DNA of 64,000 nucleotides from Lentilactobacillus raoultii (GTDB lineage Bacteria; Bacillota; Bacilli; Lactobacillales; Lactobacillaceae). The notes under the pieces were generated by a model. It was not told the DNA's origin. It saw nothing but the letters and a program-made list of their open reading frames with translations, and did not search any database. The position numbers and the translations under genes are program-made. The stretch lies in NCBI RefSeq assembly GCF_900411375.1, contig NZ_LS422998.1, positions 49,525 to 113,524 of the forward strand. The letters are read 5' to 3'. Below are positions 61,501 through 64,000 of the stretch, piece after piece (the first letter of the stretch is position 1; the number at the start of each line of letters is the position of its first letter).

Positions 61501-62421
61501 ATGGGACAGCAAACAAATAAATCGCTATTTCAGAATCAGCTGAAAGTGGGGCTGACCGTAAAGCGAGTCCGGCTCGATAAGGGAATGCGGGCAAAAGACG
61601 TTTATGATGGGATCGTTTCGAGATCCAGTTATTTTCGATTTGAAAATGGGCAGCATAATACCAACGTTCAAAATTTAATGGCCTTCTTAAGTCGGATGCA
61701 GGTAGGAATTAGTGAGTTTGTTTCGCTGCTGTTTTATCATTCGGATGGCTATCAAAGGGTGATTGCTGATTTAAATCTTGGCTTAGAGCAGGCTAAACTT
61801 AATTGCAGTCTCAGCTCGCTTCGTCTGGAGCAACGACAAGCGGCTTCTCGTTATCATCAAACCGGAAGCCTAATTGATTATCATAATATGTTGAGATTAG
61901 CGATGTATATCGAATACTTCGAACGGGGTCGGTTGGAAAAAACGGCTTGTAATCTGACGACCCTTAATAATTACTTATTTAATATTGATCATTATTATCA
62001 GTATGAGCTGAACCTCTTTATTTCGATTTGCCAATTACAACCTTTGGAAATTCTCGACTTGTTATTACCACGGGCAATGCGAACGGCTGCTAAAATTATT
62101 AATCCAACGTTGGCACATCAGACACCGGTTGAAGTTTTAAACCATGCCGTGACAACGGCGATTCATCATCAAAATTATCATTACTTTAAAAAATTTGTGC
62201 GAATGACCAATCGGGTTAAAATTCCGCAAACGGCGGTTTTAGCCGGTGTGGGCTGCCGAATTTACCGATATTTTTTGAGTTATTGTGAGCAGGGCCATCA
62301 CTTGATCGAAATTAAGCAGGCCCGTGAGTGTTTAGCTTTTGTCAAAAATATTGTCAGCCATGAATTAGTTGAACCGCTGGTTAATGATGAACGACAACTT
62401 GAGGATTGGTTGTTGCAATAA
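61501..62421 (+). CDS. Rgg/GadR/MutR-like transcriptional regulator
   Basis: The 306-residue protein has an N-terminal Xre-type HTH (VKRVRLDKGMRAKDVYDGIVSRSSYFRFENG at about 18-48) and a long helical C-terminal domain of TPR-like repeats, typical of Rgg/MutR regulators. Many bind short secreted peptides; no shp-type peptide gene is clear nearby. AGGGGG precedes ATG 61501. A 660-base intergenic region with hairpins follows, which could be a target. Confidence 0.8.
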   Translation: MGQQTNKSLFQNQLKVGLTVKRVRLDKGMRAKDVYDGIVSRSSYFRFENGQHNTNVQNLMAFLSRMQVGISEFVSLLFYHSDGYQRVIADLNLGLEQAKLNCSLSSLRLEQRQAASRYHQTGSLIDYHNMLRLAMYIEYFERGRLEKTACNLTTLNNYLFNIDHYYQYELNLFISICQLQPLEILDLLLPRAMRTAAKIINPTLAHQTPVEVLNHAVTTAIHHQNYHYFKKFVRMTNRVKIPQTAVLAGVGCRIYRYFLSYCEQGHHLIEIKQARECLAFVKNIVSHELVEPLVNDERQLEDWLLQ

Positions 62422-62870
62422 TTAATAACGTTGCACTTATGCGCCACTCCATGCTAAATTTATTATTTTATGCTAGTCTAATCATGCGTGGCAATCGTGA
62501 TGATGATTGTCACCACTGTGAAAAGCCTGGTTAAATTTTTCGTGATTCACGGTTAATGATTTCATGATTCAGCCAATGTTAGGAGAACCGGCACAATTCC
62601 TCAGTGTCGGTATGTGAGATCAAGGTTCGAAATAAAACCGCAACTGATTTTTTGAATCAAGCAGATACCTAACAATAAATGGGGAAGAATACATTAACTG
62701 TGAAAGTAGTTTAATCACGATCCCCCGGTGGACAATTTGTGCCAATTACTTTATCAACTTGTGAACCAATCAATTAAGATCAGGCTTTTCACAGGCAAAA
62801 TTAAAAATCCCGTTACTTGGTTAAACAGAAAGCGGTACGTTCTGTTTGACTGGGTAGCGGGATTTTTTGT
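62422..62870 (+). other. Structured intergenic region, possible non-coding RNA
   Basis: No supported gene is present over 450 bases. Hairpins occur at 62489-62516 (GTGGCAATC/GATTGTCACCAC) and 62588-62610 (CCGGCAC/GTGTCGG). The segment ends in a long terminator stem at 62803-62868 (AAATCCCGTTAC..TTAAACAGAA with its complement and six T). A transcript ending there could be a small RNA or a long 3' tail of the regulator gene. A 27-codon ORF at 62451 containing CHHCEKPG lacks a ribosome site. Confidence 0.4.
62803..62868 (+). terminator. Long intrinsic terminator
   Basis: AAAAATCCCGTTAC and TTAAACAGAA pair with TTCTGTTTGA and GTAGCGGGATTTTTT in an interrupted stem of over 20 bp. Confidence 0.75.
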
Positions 62871-62966
62871 TGAAATTTTTTGAATAAAGTTTTTAATGTA
62901 ATCGTTAACCTAAAAATATCTTTTCTTGTTATATTTTATCGAGTTCACTGGTTTATCAGTTATCTT

Positions 62967-63012
62967 AAACGCTTTCAAAATTGTTGACATTAATTAGGTA
63001 ATCGTTTACCAT
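62967..63012 (+). promoter_or_regulatory. Promoter with a cre-like site and a LacI-type operator
   Basis: AAACGCTTTCAAA (62967-62979) reads as a cre-like site on the minus strand. TTGACA (62984-62989) and TACCAT (63007-63012) are 17 bases apart. The near-palindrome GGTAATCGTTTACC (62997-63010) with a central CG overlaps the -10 and resembles LacI/GalR operators. The downstream isomerase-like gene is thus probably repressed by a sugar-responsive LacI-type protein outside this window. Confidence 0.6.
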
Positions 63013-63084
63013 ATCAATCGTAGATAAATTGAAGAATGGTTGCAGGGAAAAATTGAAGACACCAAGGCAATGGAGGACTTAATC

Positions 63085-63834
63085 ATGACACTCATTTTAA
63101 ACACGTGGATTTTTGAACAAGCAGTTAAAAACGGCACCACTCAAGCCGACTTGGTTAATCGAACAGCTAAGCTTGGCGCGGATGGGATTGAGGTTCGGCG
63201 CGAGTATTTTCAGGATGTTTTGACCGAAACAGCAGCGGTTGGCCGCCAAGCCGAAAAAACCGGCCTAATCGTTAATTATAGTGTGCCAGACGAGTTGTTT
63301 CTGTCAGATGGGACGTTGAACCCTAAATTGCCAACTTATTTTGATGAAGCCAAAGCGATGGGCGTTTCGAAGATCAAGTTTAATACCGGGGCTTTCGATC
63401 GGTTTAGCGGTGATTTAAAGCAGGCTTTTAGTAAATTACCGATTAATGAAATCGAACTAAACGTCGAAAATGATCAAACTAAGGTTTCCGGTAACGTTGC
63501 ACCAATCAAAAAGTTCTTGGATGCATCACGCCGGGCTGGACTTAATCAAATCGGTTATGTGTATGATTTGGGAAACTGGGCCTTTACCGGTAACGATGCC
63601 ATTGCCAGTGCCAAAGCCTTGGCAGAGTTTACTAACTATATTCATCTAAAAAATACCATTGAGAATCAAGGTCGTTTAACAACGTCAGATGATTTGAATA
63701 CCGGGATCTATGATTGGCAGCAAATTTTAGCCGACTTACCAAATGATGTGCCAATTGCCTTGGAATATCCAATGGCAACTGATGACCAGATTGCGGCTCA
63801 GATGGCACTATTGAAGACTGGCATGGAGGAATAA
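63085..63834 (+). CDS. Sugar-phosphate isomerase/epimerase (xylose isomerase-like TIM barrel)
   Basis: The 249-residue protein has the AP-endonuclease-2/sugar isomerase fold. Metal-binding acidic residues lie in GIEVRREYF, IELNVENDQ, GYVYDLGNW and IALEYP, and a His in YIHLKNT. Members isomerise or epimerise keto sugars, for example in inositol or rare-sugar catabolism. GGAGG lies before ATG 63085; the frame is open upstream but without a start signal of equal quality. The exact substrate is unknown. Confidence 0.8.
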   Translation: MTLILNTWIFEQAVKNGTTQADLVNRTAKLGADGIEVRREYFQDVLTETAAVGRQAEKTGLIVNYSVPDELFLSDGTLNPKLPTYFDEAKAMGVSKIKFNTGAFDRFSGDLKQAFSKLPINEIELNVENDQTKVSGNVAPIKKFLDASRRAGLNQIGYVYDLGNWAFTGNDAIASAKALAEFTNYIHLKNTIENQGRLTTSDDLNTGIYDWQQILADLPNDVPIALEYPMATDDQIAAQMALLKTGMEE

Positions 63835-63837
63835 TCA

Positions 63838-63885
63838 TGGTTTCAACAATTAGTGCAATTTTATTATTATTAACTGAAACTTGAA
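63838..63885 (+). CDS. 15-codon hydrophobic ORF downstream of the isomerase gene
   Basis: ATG 63838 opens MVSTISAILLLLTET-stop, preceded by GAGGAATAATC only three bases after the isomerase stop. A hairpin with a T run follows immediately. It could be a leader peptide, a short membrane peptide, or the truncated start of a transporter gene. Confidence 0.35.
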
Positions 63886-63927
63886 AGCTAAAAATCACTT
63901 CAATATTGCGTGATTTTTGGCTTTTTC
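63884..63927 (+). terminator. Intrinsic terminator
   Basis: AAGCTAAAAATCAC pairs with GTGATTTTTGGCTT and ends in TTT. After it, TTGACA at 63972 and AAGGAG at 63990 suggest a new gene starting just past the window edge. Confidence 0.75.
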
Positions 63928-64000
63928 TGATCAAAATTAAAACGCAAGGGCTCCTGCGCTGTATACTTTAATTGACAAAAGAAAGATACAAAGGAGTGCT

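Noticed and set aside
62451..62536. 27-codon ORF with CHHCEKPG as a peptide gene
   Set aside because: There is no ribosome site and it overlaps a hairpin (62489-62516), so base pairing explains the sequence better.
62622..62640. GGTTCGAAATAAAACC looked like a tRNA T-arm
   Set aside because: The loop is too long, and no acceptor, D or anticodon arms fit around it. No tRNA gene is supported.

Overview
This window looks like chromosomal DNA from a heterofermentative member of the Lactobacillaceae, most likely the Lentilactobacillus (L. buchneri) group. The pointers are a full-length phosphoketolase, an L-2-hydroxyisocaproate-type dehydrogenase, three T-box leaders, a QueG, many small secreted proteins with Tyr/Lys-rich repeats, TTG starts behind good Shine-Dalgarno sites, and moderate GC with AT-rich inserts. 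Genus is an inference from gene content; no rRNA or tRNA gene was seen.

Layout. 1-5.9 kb: end of a membrane glycosyltransferase, small secreted and cytosolic proteins, three consecutive zinc-ribbon genes, a C-minus L33 (rpmG) and a metallophosphoesterase. 5.9-8.2 kb: an NhaC-type antiporter behind a tyrosine-type T-box, then four tandem copies of a structured repeat of about 120 bp. 8.2-21.5 kb: a run of metabolic and transport genes (OpuB-like osmolyte ABC system, disulfide oxidoreductase, amino-acid permeases, queG, DUF915-type hydrolase, glycerate kinase) and a pair of paralogous unknown genes. 21.8-32.0 kb: a phosphonate region. It holds a degenerate PhnX-like HAD gene, L-HicDH, pdxST, then phnD-phnC-phnE-phnE and a fused PhnX-PhnW enzyme that together would import 2-aminoethylphosphonate and convert it to acetaldehyde, phosphate and alanine. 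Two arrays of TTTACA-like repeats at 11-bp spacing (PhoP-box style) precede phnD and the PhnX-like gene. 32-44.7 kb: a flavin reductase, glnA with a duplicated 3' end flanking a 1.5-kb AT-rich island, small secreted proteins, phosphoketolase and a nitrilase-family enzyme. 44.8-47 kb: a phosphonoacetate-hydrolase-like gene divergent from a LysR regulator. 47.6-54.2 kb: leuABCD plus an MFS transporter behind a long leader with a T-box, two short leader ORFs and a second, peptide-type attenuator. 54.4-64 kb: secreted protease and CAP proteins, a permease-ybaK operon with a Met-type T-box, a sugar transporter with a cre site, an Rgg-like regulator, a long structured intergenic region and a sugar-phosphate isomerase-like gene.

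The most unusual items are: the structured repeat family whose arms vary in sequence but stay complementary; the dual attenuation control of leu; the Pho-box-like control of phosphonate genes with a PhnX paralogue that has lost its Schiff-base lysine; and the glnA 3' duplication with a chimeric membrane protein/GlnA-tail ORF. All coordinates come from reading the sequence. Function names rest on recognised motifs, not on database searches.
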